Source of the DNA: Amphibalanus amphitrite | Taxonomy: Eukaryota > Arthropoda > Thecostraca > Balanomorpha > Balanidae | NCBI RefSeq assembly: GCF_019059575.1 | Contig: NW_024881669.1 | Span: 620,001 to 684,000, forward strand | DNA length: 64,000 bases | Reading direction: 5' to 3' | In this document: piece after piece, positions 54,048 through 64,000 of the stretch | How positions within the stretch are numbered: the stretch's first letter is position 1 | Layout: the number at the start of each line of letters is the position of its first letter | Program-made: the position numbers and the translations under genes | Notes under the pieces: model-generated | The model's input: only the letters and a program-made list of their open reading frames with translations | What the model was told of the DNA's origin: nothing | The model's database searches: none

Positions 54048-54140
54048 CTTTCTAGTCTTGATATCTAGAAAGTTTCTTCTTTTGAAACACTTGTTTTACT
54101 AGCGCGACGTTATGGGCGCAAAATGACCTTTGCAGTCGAC
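54048..54140 (+). other. 3' untranslated hairpins of I-group element
   Basis: CTTTCTAG (54048-54055) pairs perfectly with CTAGAAAG (54065-54072) around a 9-nt loop. GTTTC...GAAAC (54072-54088) forms a second hairpin. GGGCGC...GCGCCC closes a third around 54114-54146. Such structures often guide RT recognition. Confidence 0.55.
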
Positions 54141-54360
54141 GCGCCCGAAAGCCCCAATAAACAAACAACAACAAGAAAACAATGCCGCCATCATCATAAA
54201 GAGCCTTGGATAACGAATAACGCGCTGAAAGCAGCTCCAGGATACAGCTAATCATTTACCGGGGTTACATGAGCGATCCGTTCCAAATACGCATTACGCT
54301 AATGCGCATCAGCTCCCCACAAACGTATCTACGGCACCGGTTACCAGACATGTGCTTGGA

Positions 54361-54560
54361 TCCGGAAAAATGGATCTGAGATCCGATCCCATGGATCCTG
54401 ATCCGAGATCCATTCAGATCATAGATCCAACCCCTCAATTTTGTCGAGAGATCTACTGGGATCATAGATCTGACCCTTCAATTTTGTCGCTAGATCCACT
54501 CGGATCATAGATCTGGCTCCCCAATTTTGTCGTGAGATCCGTTGGGATCATAGCTCATAC
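54361..54560. repeat. 43-bp tandem array, left end of hAT-like element
   Basis: About four units of ATTTTGTCGAGAGATCCACT then CGGATCATAGATCCAACCCC. Each unit has three GATC sites. Direct orientation, same as the right array. Confidence 0.85.
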
Positions 54561-56329
54561 ATAGGTGCTCAAAATGTTAACAACTTTCTTTCATAAGAAG
54601 TTATGAATACCAAAGTATGGTTAGAAACAAACAATCTTATACAAAGACCATATTAGTAAAGGCATCCAGTTACATTATACAGAATACAAAATAAAGGAGG
54701 CTCATGACGGTCACAACTTGAGAGAATTGAGTGACATGAAGATTGTTCACAGTTCACATACCAACAGAAAAGTTTGCATTAACAATTAACATAGAGGTAA
54801 GTCAAAGTAATGACTAATGAACAATACATAACTAGGTACCTACCACATCACAATTCATGTTAGAATCTACATAATGATATTGATAAGACAATCTCATTGA
54901 TCTTGCATTAGACAACCATGAGGCTTTCCAGTTTCCAGCTACCACAATTGATTGATAAACAATAAAAGATGATACTGACACATGTGGCTTGGTTAGGTAA
55001 AGGTATTTCAATCTATTGAAAGAAATATTTGATAAAATAAACTGAGATATAAACAAAAGTATAAAAATATTCAACAGCCTGCGGAAGCGATGGGAAGCGA
55101 AATATCAATTGTAATGGCCAAGGATATTTACCGTAAAATGATTATTCAGTATCTAAATTGAACTCGTGACGTCATTTCAAATAACAAATGAGCTAGGCGT
55201 TCTACCTTCGAGTATAATGAAAATAAATAAAAAATCAAACTGGAAATTCAAAAGTCTGGAGCTTTTTTTAAAGAATGTTCATTTTTTCTGCCTCACATGA
55301 TTTTACGATACGATTGTTTGTGAATATCATCTTTGTAGCGTTGAATTTAATGACGTAAACGTAAGCTGAAACGGTATTATATGGCCCTGAGCGGTGTGCG
55401 CCTTGCATCTTAATTTTATTCACTTTTCAAAAGAATAACAATATCTTACGTCATTAGTTTAGAGGGCCTATTACGGGGAATCTTTTGGAATCATTACGGT
55501 CTTGGTCAAATTAAGATTTTTCATTGGTCAAACGATAATGACGTAATAAAACCATATTACCAAAACGTGAGCTGTGAATTTCGTTTGTCTTTTTTTGGGA
55601 GGCTCTCTCATAACAAAAGCACAGCATGGCACCACACGTGGCAGCTGGCAGGATGCCAAAAGTGGCCAAAAGTAGGTAATCTGAAGAAGTTGATGCCATT
55701 TTTGAACTTGTAATTTTATTAGGAAAGTATTAGAGGTTGGTTGCTATTCTTACTAAATCGAAATTGTGTTGCACATACTAATAGCTCATATGAACATTCT
55801 GGATTGGGATTTCATACCTGGCAGAAGTGGATTGCTGGATTATTTTTAACAAAACTGACCTATTTGGCTTCCAGGTTTGATTTCCTAACATCTGTCCATA
55901 GGCAGCAGAACAGGGGGGGGGGGTGGCACCAGGGTACAGTGCCCCTCATAGAGTTTGGCATTTTAGCATTAGCCCTACTGGCGTTGCAGAAAGAATGGGA
56001 CCAAAATGAAAATCTGCAGTGCCCTGCTGCCACTGCATCTGTCTGTACTGTTTGTTCTTTGAATTAAAGTGGCTGTAGCTTGTTGATAAGATTGTCATCA
56101 GTGCTGTCATGAAAAAGTTACAATTGGTCACAAAAAGTAGCAATATGCATGTTCTTGGTTTATTTTAAATGTAGTACAAATGTTGTTTATTTAAATTCAA
56201 ATTTAATGATGATACCTAATGATCACAAGTGGTCTTAACCAATAACCATGTCCACAAGTGATAATTCTCAATTGTATTGCACTGTAAGGTGTACAATTAT
56301 GTAGGATAAGGGTTTCATTGGCTACATGT

Positions 56330-56545
56330 TGTCGTGAGATCCATACAGATCATAGGTCCTCCACAAATTTTAGCCCGCTGGATCCACAGAGATCATAGAT
56401 CCGACCCCTAAATTTTGTCGAGAGATCCATTCAGATCATAGATCCAACCCCTGAATTTTGTCGAGAGATCCACTCGGATCATAGATCCAACCCCTCTATT
56501 TTGTCGAGAGATCCACTGAGATCATAGATCCAGCTCTCGGATCCA
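56330..56545. repeat. 43-bp tandem array, right end of hAT-like element
   Basis: About five units of the same GATC-rich repeat, in the same orientation as the left array. Confidence 0.85.
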
Positions 56546-56814
56546 AGCACATGTCTGCCGGTTACATGAGACTAATTCCTTTTATCTACGTCAAACGGAT
56601 CTTGTTTGGCTCACCCGGGCTGACTCCTCGACGGCCGGTAATTCGCATCACAAACGGAATAGGATTAGCGTACAGTCATGGCGCAGTTGCGGTATTTACA
56701 GGGACGACCGAACTAAATTTTAATTATTGAACGATATAACATCATTTGATATGCTCAAAAACATTAAAAATAAACATGAAATCAAAAATTGAAAACAAAG
56801 TTTTCGTGTTTTAA

Positions 56815-57986
56815 CCCGCGCCCAGATGGGGTCTGCCGAGCAACGCGGTCTGATGGGGGGGGGGGCCATTTTGGTTGGCCCCCCCCCTCAGATCTCGAGA
56901 ACCACGCAACATAGCGACAAGCGGTAAACGGTGTTGGATAGCCCCAACGGGGAACTACCTTGTGACCCAATTTCATTGACCTCGGTCAAACCGATGACGT
57001 CACAGGTCAGGTCAAAGGTCGAATTTTCACCGTTTACAGGCATTTCAAGAAATGCGTTGTAAAATCGAGTAAAATGCATTTCATTGAAAATCATCGATGG
57101 GGAAATGATCTTCAAATACATATTTTGCTATTTGAGGTCACTGATACCAGGTCAGGTCACAGAGGTCAGGTCACTGGGGGGGTCACAATATGAAAGTGTC
57201 GTGTGATACATGTTTTATGGTCCATTTTACATGACAAATGCGATTATGTGGGTCAGACAGACTTTAGGGCCAGCTTAGATCACGTTTTGGTCAAGGTCAG
57301 GTCAAGGTCAGGTCAAATTAGGTCAAATTTCAAAGTTGATATTTTTGCATAAAATGGGTATCGATTCGATGCAGCTCGTCACGGGGAGTTCAATGGTGGT
57401 CTCTGTTTTGCGCTACGAGGTCTAGAATTGCTAAAAATTGAGTTCAAAAATTTGACGTCATCAATTTTTAACAGTTTTTTCGCTATAACTTGGCCAAAAA
57501 AAGAGGTATCGATCTAAAATTTGGTATGTATATCGAAGAGCGCAGGGACTATCACATATATTCCGGTTTTTTTTCGAAATTCGAAAAAATTTTGGAAATT
57601 TTTTGAGTTTTTCTAAAAAAATCAATTTTTTTGATTTTTGGGGGTCAAAATCCCAAAATTCCGAAAATCCGAGATAGCAGTTTTGTAGCGCCGTCTTTTC
57701 TCTACACAACCACATAAAGAACTTTAAAATTGCTTGTTAACTGTAGAATTGGTGAGCGTTTCAAGATGTCATGTTTTTTGCTCATTTTTACTCGAACATG
57801 ACCTCAGTTTGACCTCAATAACTCCTGACCTGAGGTGACCTGTGACTTGAAATTTTGTGTGGTGTCAAATTGATGCCCGGCAAGGTACCCAAAATTTGGC
57901 GGCGCTGCGCGCCGCCGTTTTCGCGCTATTTAAGAAAAACCACAGGGGGGGGGGCCAAAATGGCCCCCCCCCCATCAGGGCGCGGG
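56815..57986. mobile_element. Complete TTAA-flanked piggyBac-like non-autonomous element
   Basis: 1172 bp. TIR CCCGCGCCCAGATGGGG (17 bp, one mismatch to the right end), flanked by TTAA at 56811-56814 and 57987-57990. G-run/C-run hairpins lie just inside both ends. The interior has many TGACC/GGTCA words, including direct repeats of AGGTCA. No transposase ORF. It sits inside the TACATGAGC-type repeat. Confidence 0.85.
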
Positions 57987-57990
57987 TTAA

Positions 57991-58880
57991 ATCACTGAGC
58001 ACTGATTAGCCATTCAGCGACAGCAGGGTGGTCAGAATAAATTTATCCATCAAAATATTTCATTCATTTTATTTTTGCTATTTACCAAATTCACCTTCAA
58101 AGACTTAACCAAAATATCAACAATTTTTTTTTTGCCATTTTCCACGAAGCATTCAATAAAGAATGCTTATTATTTTGCATTTTGACGCTTCCATTCAGCA
58201 AAGAATAGTTCTTGTGAAATACGTCCAGTTCCGGTCCGAGTCGTGCACCTCGGCTACATGAGCGATCCGTTCCAAATACGTACTACGCTAATTCGCATCA
58301 GCTCCCCTTAGTAGAACTTATTCACGGCACCGACTACATGAGCAAATTCGTTTTAGTGACGTCAAACGGATCTAGTTTGGCTCTCGGCCCGATGCGCATT
58401 ACAAACGGAATAGCATACAAATGTGGCGCATTTCCGTAGCAATAGAGGTGACTGAATTAAAAACTTAATATCTTATGTCTTTTTTGCATTTAATCTTCTC
58501 AAAACATTCTCAATTAACTTAACAAAAAAAAAGTTAAACATAAAGTTGTCTTGCTTTGACTCATTGAGCACTTGCCTCTCTTGATTCGTCTGTAGTGCTG
58601 TCAGAAAAATGTTTCAACTGAAAGTACTTTGATATTTTCTTTTTGGTTTTCACTATATTTATTCTTGAAAACTTGACAAAATACTGAGATATTTTTTTAA
58701 TTATTATTTCAAAAGAAGCAAATGAAAAAATACCTATTATTTTGCATTTTAATGTTTCTTTTTGTAAAGAAATAGTTCCTGTAATACGTATCTTGGTCCT
58801 ATTCGCTTCTAAACCTCCTTTCTCAGCGGATTTTGTTCGGACCGCCGATTCGTATTAGCAGGTGGATACATGAGTCGGTA
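57991..58880. other. AT-rich spacer and TACATGAGC repeat copies
   Basis: No ORF. TACATGAG words at 58253, 58350 and 58866. Confidence 0.5.
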
Positions 58881-60025
58881 GTACAGTAGGTCTATTAAAA
58901 AAGTCCCCAGCACCAGTGGGCGCTGCCTCCGCTGAGCCGAACCCCCGTCTGCCTGTCCCATATCGCGCCAGGCTCATGTCAGGTAGGGTCAGCGGGACCG
59001 CTCGGTCCGGCCCGCGGGCGGTGGACGGGCGGCCGGCAACGCTTTCCGCCAGCCAGCTGTAGAATCCAACAAACGGGACGGCCACCGCTCAGCGCAGCGA
59101 AACCGGTGTTAAAGAATGGCAGTAGATGTTCATGGCAACAATGATTGAGATAGTCATTGTTAGTCCGTGCCCCACAGGAATGCCTAGACTCTCACGCCTT
59201 GTTGGAGGGGAAATGGGGATTGAGCATCATTCTTATAACTCAGCTTTGGGCACTTCAGTGGTATTCGAAGTAGCGTCAGAAGTAGCAAAAAGAAGAAAAA
59301 ATACTTCAGCTAATTTTAGAACGGGTCAGAGCCAGAGGTCATGTCACCAGAGATCATCAATGGTAAAATTTTGCTTGGACGGGGTGCGTTGCGCGCACCG
59401 GTGCATTGGGTTTCCAATAAACATCAACAGACTCGGAAGCTCGCAACGCTAGCGTGGAGCCGAATTCATATCAACCGCTGCAGCAATGCAGCAGCGCAGC
59501 GCAGCGTGCTGCAGCGCGGGGCAGTGAAACACCGCCCAGGGCTATCCATCATGTGCCAGGGCAATCCAACCCACGTGATGGGCTCAGCCCCAGCGGAGCA
59601 TGAGGTCCAGAACTCCTGCCCAGGCCCCCTGTCTCGCCCTAATTCCTGTCATCCTTCCCACTCTGAAATCGACCGAAAGAGCCTAACCTAACACAACAAT
59701 CAGCTCGTTTACCGCTATGTCTGAATAGTGTTGTCAGATTTGATTAAGGTCAACGGCTTAGCATGTAAATAACAACAACTGCCACCATCGGCATTATGAG
59801 AAAACCAATTGCTTGTCCACAATAACTTAAAAGTTTTTAGCTTACAACTTGCATGAAATTAATTTTACCAGCCTCGTGTTCCTCTTATCAAAAGACGCTT
59901 CGAATGAATCAAAAGTTGATCTTTAGAGGTCATTTGGAAAATTTGGCCTATGTTCAAAGACATGACCTGACCAGAAATGGTCATGATGCATAGCAGGATA
60001 TTAGATCCAATCCGTATCGTGGAAC

Positions 60026-61087
60026 TTAACAAGCACTTCAGATGATTTCACGAAGGGGGGGGGGGCGGATGCCGCCCCCCCCCTAACCCGCCCCCCCCCA
60101 GGGTTTTTTCGCGATAGCTCCGAACACACTGGTGATAGAGAGCTGAAATTGGCATACCTGACCTTTGATTCAAGTCGGATCTTTTGACACCAACCGCATT
60201 TTCGGGTCAGGTCAGGTCACTGACCTATGACGTCATAAGTGAACCTCTGCACGGTCTTCAGATGTCGCAAATTCGCAACGCTCTCACTGCCAGAGGAGCT
60301 TTCACAGGGAAATGAAACTTACGGGATCTAGTATCCATAACGAGTTTCACAGCTTGTATATCTCGGATTTTTCCTAAAGGTCATATGAGGTCAGGTCATT
60401 TTCGTGACCTCACCATCATAAGTCAATGGGGAAAAATGAAAACTGCTATTCTGGCGCCGGGAACGATCTCCAACTATCTCAAGCACACAGAATCGTGATT
60501 TGATGCACTCCTTGCAAGGTTAGATGCGTCAATTTTGCAATGTTGACCTTGCGTGACGTCATTTATGACGTCATCAAGGTTACATTAGTTTTTCGTCAAT
60601 AACTCCCGATCAAATTGAGCTAGAGAGTCAGGAAAGCCACCAATGGACTCAAGAAGACCTGACGAATCGAATGGTATGCGACATGACCTACTCCGACCAA
60701 CTTCGTGACCTGGGGGTGCTGACCTGACCTTCACCTGAGGTCAACACCCTAAGTTGACCTGACCCAAACCAAAAATATATCATTCGACGCGCCTGAGCGA
60801 GGAGAACACGATGCTGCCAAAATCGGCGCTCTGCGGCCGTTTTTTGCGAAGTTATTCACCAAAAACTGAACCGTACCTTGGGGCACTTGACCTTACCTCA
60901 GAGGTCCCGGTTGACCTAGGACCTTAAAATCGTGTACCAATCTCTGCGTCTCGTAACGGCGCACACGCTCGTTTTTCCGCGATGCGCTAGCTCCACCGGG
61001 GCGAAACGGCGAGGGGGGTCGTACCCGCCCCCCCCCCCCTCTCGGCCGGCGCGTATGTCAAAAACTAATATGTCCGGCGAGGGTTAA
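60026..61087. mobile_element. TTAA-flanked GGTCA-rich element, copy 3 (forward)
   Basis: The right end GGCGAGGG is followed by TTAA at 61084-61087. The left end is less certain (TTAA at 60026-60029). A G-run, CGGATGCCG, C-run hairpin lies at 60055-60085 and a long C-run at 61028-61041. The interior is an inverted match of 62090-62893. Confidence 0.65.
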
Positions 61088-61089
61088 GC

Positions 61090-62085
61090 ATGTCTATCAA
61101 AAATAATTATTACATGGCTCATATGTAAGCTGGGTGTGTGATCATGCTTACGAGTATGCTGAACGCAACAACTGATTATGTTCTGTTGGCCACAATTTCT
61201 ATATTTAATTTATCCTCCCAGATTTCATATTTTTATTAATGACACCTTGACGATGTAGAGAAAAAAAACGCTTAGGAGATTTCACAGATACATTCAGTAT
61301 AAGAAAGGGTCAAGGGTGCTAGATTCCTTCCGTCCTCGCTATCCTCAGGAAAAACCAATCCGCATCGCCCCTAGTCTTCATGCTTCCCTCTCTGGACTGG
61401 ATGTCACCCCACCAGCCAACCTGTGTCGGATCCATTCCAGGACACAAATCCTCTTCGGGTGACCGTTTGGGAGACGGCCGGACCGTCCCAACAGGGCAAT
61501 CTGGTCCCACGGGAACAGTCTCGCTTCAGCAGATCATTGTCGCTGGCTCGCACAACCCAATTACTACACCAGAGCGTAGTTATGTCATAGCTCTGCAAGG
61601 GCCTTTTCAGAACGAAAAGGAAGGCTCCCAACAAAACAAACAATTTTCTCATTCAGTATTGTATCCCATCAAGCACCACATGTTTTCAGAGTGTTTATTA
61701 TGCGTTCCGTCCAAAAAAGCGCAGTTCAATTTTCTCCCATTGACTTGAGCGATCTCAAAATTGACCCGGCCTTTCTGTCAACAATGTCAAACTTGCAGCG
61801 TAAACGTTTCAAATGCATATATTGTTGCCCATTGAAATCGCTGAAAGTTCTAAAGCGATCGGTAAGTTGGTATAGATATGATGACTTGATGAGCAAAGGA
61901 CCTTGAGGTAAGGTCACTTGACGTTACCTGGTGTTATGACCTTGAATTGAAAGACTTGGGCGGGAAGAAATGGGTCATTTGAAATCTTAAAATGCTAGAT
62001 TTTAACAATAATTGCAAACACTATCCCGTCCAAATAGTGAGTGAGAAGGGAGCGATTCCCCAACCCCATGTTTAGCTCCTTTAAT
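61090..62085. other. No gene recognised
   Basis: Sequence between two inverted TTAA elements, with more GGTCA words at 61905-61945. Confidence 0.45.
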
Positions 62086-62089
62086 TGAC

Positions 62090-62893
62090 CTAACTGCTAG
62101 AGCCTCGCGGAAAAAAACGAGCGCTTGCGTCGTTACGTGACGCAGCGACTGGTACCCCATTTTAAAATATCAGTGACCTCTTAGGGCAGGTCAAGGGCCC
62201 AAGGCATTGGATCGGTTTTTGGTAAATAGTTTCGCAAAAATGGTCGCATTACCGTCATTTCGGTACAATCGTGTTTTCTGCTCTCAGATGCGTCGATTTA
62301 TATGCTTTTTTGTTTAGGTGAAGCACTTTAGGATGTTTACGTCAGGTCAATGTCATGTTAGGGCTACACAGGTCACGAATCTGTTGAAAGGAGGACATGT
62401 TGCATAACATTTGATTCGGCAAGTCTTGCAAAGTCCATTGATGGCTGTCCCGACTGGCTAGCTCATTTTGATCGGGCACTCCTATGACCCTAGTTACGTC
62501 ATAAATGACGTCACGCAAGGTGAACAATGCAAAAGAGAAGCATTAGATCTTGCCAAGAATGGATGAAGTCACGATTTAATGTGCTTGAGGTATAGTTTCA
62601 GATCATTTCCGACGCCAAATTAACAGTTTCCATATTTCCCCATTAAGCTTATATGACACTAAGTGCATTACGGATTTGCATCATTTTATAACCGACAATC
62701 ATGAAGAGGTTTACTTAAGACGTCATAGTTAAGTGACCTGACCTGAAAACGTGGTTGATGTCAAATGATCCGGCTTGAATCAAATGTAAGGCATATGAAA
62801 TGTCAGCCTTTTATCATCAGTGTGTTTTGAACTACCGCAAAAAAAAAAAATACATGGTGGCGGCATCCACCCCTTCTTCTCGGCCGGCGAGGG
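62090..62893. mobile_element. TTAA-flanked GGTCA-rich element, copy 4 (inverted, truncated)
   Basis: Ends GGCGAGGG with TTAA at 62894-62897. Read in reverse it matches copy 3 from its hairpin (GGATGCCGCC) through GATTCAAGYCGGATC and on to CGAGCGC near 62120. The opposite terminus is missing. Confidence 0.65.
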
Positions 62894-63479
62894 TTAAACC
62901 TCGCTTCGAATTATTGCAGATGATGCGACCGAAAACAAAGCATTTATCTGTGTCTAGAACGGCGGCTGACTTGTTGGACAAGATCCCCAATCTTAATTCG
63001 CTAGATGGGAATAAAATACTCCGTATGTGATACATATATACCCCTCGATTTGCCCTCGCGCTGTCTGTTCAAATCATCACTGTCGCTTTTTTATCCGAGA
63101 TGATGTCGTCGCTAAACGGGTTGTTTTGTTTGCTTGCTTGCGTTGAATGGTCATTACGGATTATTGAAGGATTATGATAAAATAGGAATGGGGGAAGGGA
63201 GGATATGCACTGCAGGTGTTTAATTTAGATCACAAAGGCATCATTTCCGACATCGTGCAGAGTCACTACCTTCTCCTCCTCTGCACTGCGGCATCTCTGC
63301 GCCCTACACGCGGCGTCCTCACTCCACGGCCGGCCGCCGCCAACTGACCCACTCGCCGGGCGCCGCGACCTGACCCGTGTCGCTGCCGCGGCCTGCGCAA
63401 TAGGGTCGGGGCTGGAATCCGGGGGTTCGGCCGGCCGGCCGCCTCTGGAGCGGGGGACTTTTTTAGTAGACCTACTGTA

Positions 63480-63648
63480 CGTTCCTGATTCGCATTAGCG
63501 GTGAATCCGATCGTGATACGCATTTGCTTTGCTCATGTAACCGCGGTTCGGATCGCCGATTCGTACTAGCAGGTGGCTACATGAGTCGGTAATGCGTTCC
63601 TAATTCGCATTAGCGGCTAAATACGTATTTACTGTGCTCATGTAACCC
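63480..63648. repeat. TACATGAGC/GCTCATGTA repeat cluster
   Basis: GCTCATGTAACC at 63533, GGCTACATGAGTCGG at 63574 and GCTCATGTAACCCC at 63632, interspersed with ATTCGCATTAGCGG. Confidence 0.6.
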
Positions 63649-63874
63649 CGATAATTGGCTCCATATGATACTACCAGCCATTTAGAGCCCTTCCACCCGT
63701 GCGCACTTAGAACGCGGCCATCCTCAGTTACCCACACAACAGTACTAGCAGTAACGCCAGAAGACACGCCGCTAGGATCCGATTCCGGACCGATGGAGCG
63801 GGAAGGTGGCGGGGCCGATGATGGTAAAGGCATTGTCTCAGAGCCCTTGGCTGGAGGGTCGCATTGTGTAGTCA

Positions 63875-64000
63875 TATACCAGATGGCTGGACATTGACAT
63901 GGTTATCAGCTTCAAACATTTTAATGGCCTCACTTTCGTGGGTTATCACGGCTAGCCGCTTCATGGCAGTCGGAATCTCCGCCTCACTCTTATCAGAAAT
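63875..64000 (-). CDS. Partial unrecognised ORF at window edge
   Basis: Open from the edge for about 41 codons (KSEAEIPTAMKRLAVITHES, then EAIKMFEADNHVNVQ) before a TGA. It has a natural-looking composition but no known motif. It could be the end of an exon or a repeat-encoded frame. The adjoining frame (63875-63660) reads VVWVTEDGRVLSAHGWKG, also unassigned. Confidence 0.3.

Larger units (their letters stand above)
47380..54181 (+). mobile_element. I-group non-LTR retrotransposon, apparently full length
   Basis: About 6.8 kb: a leader with tandem monomers, ORF1 with CCHC knuckles, ORF2 with endonuclease, RT and RNase H, then a 3' region ending in an AATAAACAAACAACAACAAG-type simple tail near 54181. 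The RNase H domain and CCHC-rich ORF1 point to the I/Nimb/Outcast group. The exact 5' boundary and target duplication were not resolved. Fragments of relatives lie at 24190-24560 and 42910-43055. Confidence 0.88.
54345..56557. mobile_element. hAT-like non-autonomous element with GATC-rich ends
   Basis: 2213 bp. Perfect 20-bp TIRs CAGACATGTGCTTGGATCCG (54345-54364, 56538-56557) are flanked by the 8-bp duplication CCGGTTAC (54337-54344, 56558-56565). The copy of the host repeat at 58341-58360 shows the uninterrupted site. The 8-bp duplication and CAG start suit hAT. The interior (54560-56330) is AT-rich; no transposase was found, and the open frames are unremarkable. Confidence 0.88.
54255..58360. 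repeat. Host repeat of TACATGAGC type, interrupted by two insertions
   Basis: GGTTACATGAGCGATCCGTTCCAAATACG at 54255 recurs as GCTACATGAGCGATCCGTTCC at 58252, and the following block (GCATCAGCTCCCC, GGCACCGRYTACATGAG, GTCAAACGGATCTRGTTTGG) is present in both. The first copy is split by the hAT-like element at CCGGTTAC; a TTAA element follows. Another pair lies at 58830-58880 and 63480-63645. Confidence 0.7.
58885..63476. mobile_element. 4.6-kb TIR element flanked by GTAC, unclassified
   Basis: Termini AGTAGGTCTATTAAAAAAGT and its inverted partner (one mismatch over about 24 bp) are flanked by GTAC (58881-58884, 63477-63480). The copy at 63545-63620 reads GAGTCGGTAATGCGTTCCT without the element, confirming the insertion point. 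Both ends continue into about 200 bp of GC-rich sequence. No transposase was found; the interior carries two TTAA elements. A 4-bp duplication occurs in Chapaev and Sola1 groups, but the TIR matches neither clearly. Confidence 0.75.

Noticed and set aside
54361..54560. CRISPR-like array
   Set aside because: Units are contiguous 43-bp tandem repeats without spacers, within a transposon of a eukaryote.
59126..59691. Two plus-strand ORFs of 108 and 116 residues
   Set aside because: No protein-like pattern; composition is explained by short CAG/GCA-type repeats near 59480-59520.

Overview
This 64 kb window is a eukaryotic, almost certainly invertebrate, repeat-dense region. It carries spliced-looking gene fragments, microsatellites, terminal-inverted-repeat (TIR) transposons with target-site duplications (TSDs), an I-group non-LTR element, a BEL/Pao element and P-element-like pieces. 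That mix fits an arthropod such as a crustacean, but this is an inference from element types and not a taxonomic proof. No intact host gene was recognised. The most host-like pieces are a ubiquitin-specific-protease (USP37-like) segment, a P2X7-like C-terminal domain and a short SGNH-hydrolase-like ORF, and each is partial or broken.

Layout. 1-3.1 kb: the end of a TTAA-flanked element abuts a non-LTR reverse transcriptase remnant, which is cut by a TA-flanked TIR element. 3.3-10.1 kb: a 193-bp minisatellite array holds three nested insertions, each readable against neighbouring uninterrupted copies: a 401-bp MITE, a nearly intact LTR retrotransposon (gag, pol, 241-bp LTRs) and an intact mariner-type transposon. 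10-20 kb: broken transposase pieces (two PIF/Harbinger copies, one joined to a P2X7-like exon; a Helitron-like OTU ORF; a palindromic mariner; two P-element-like fragments). 20.4-23.7 kb: USP segment and a decayed second copy. 25.2-27.9 kb: a tyrosine-recombinase element with a candidate promoter. 28.5-35.1 and 43.4-46.2 kb: a segmental duplication of a P-element-like gene; only the first copy carries two fold-back insertions. 36.2-40.9 kb: a BEL/Pao element lacking reverse transcriptase but with LTRs that read as identical. 47.4-54.2 kb: an apparently full-length I-group non-LTR retrotransposon. 54.3-63.6 kb: nested TIR elements, including a hAT-like element with GATC-rich arrays, TTAA-flanked elements packed with TGACC/GGTCA words, and a 4.6-kb element flanked by GTAC.

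The genes do not form a pathway. The coherent units are the mobile elements. Two carry recoding signals worth testing: a -1 frameshift site in the LTR element and a single in-frame UAG between ORF1 and ORF2 of the non-LTR element. Several otherwise readable ORFs are broken by one-base length changes in or next to short homopolymers, so some breaks may be assembly errors.
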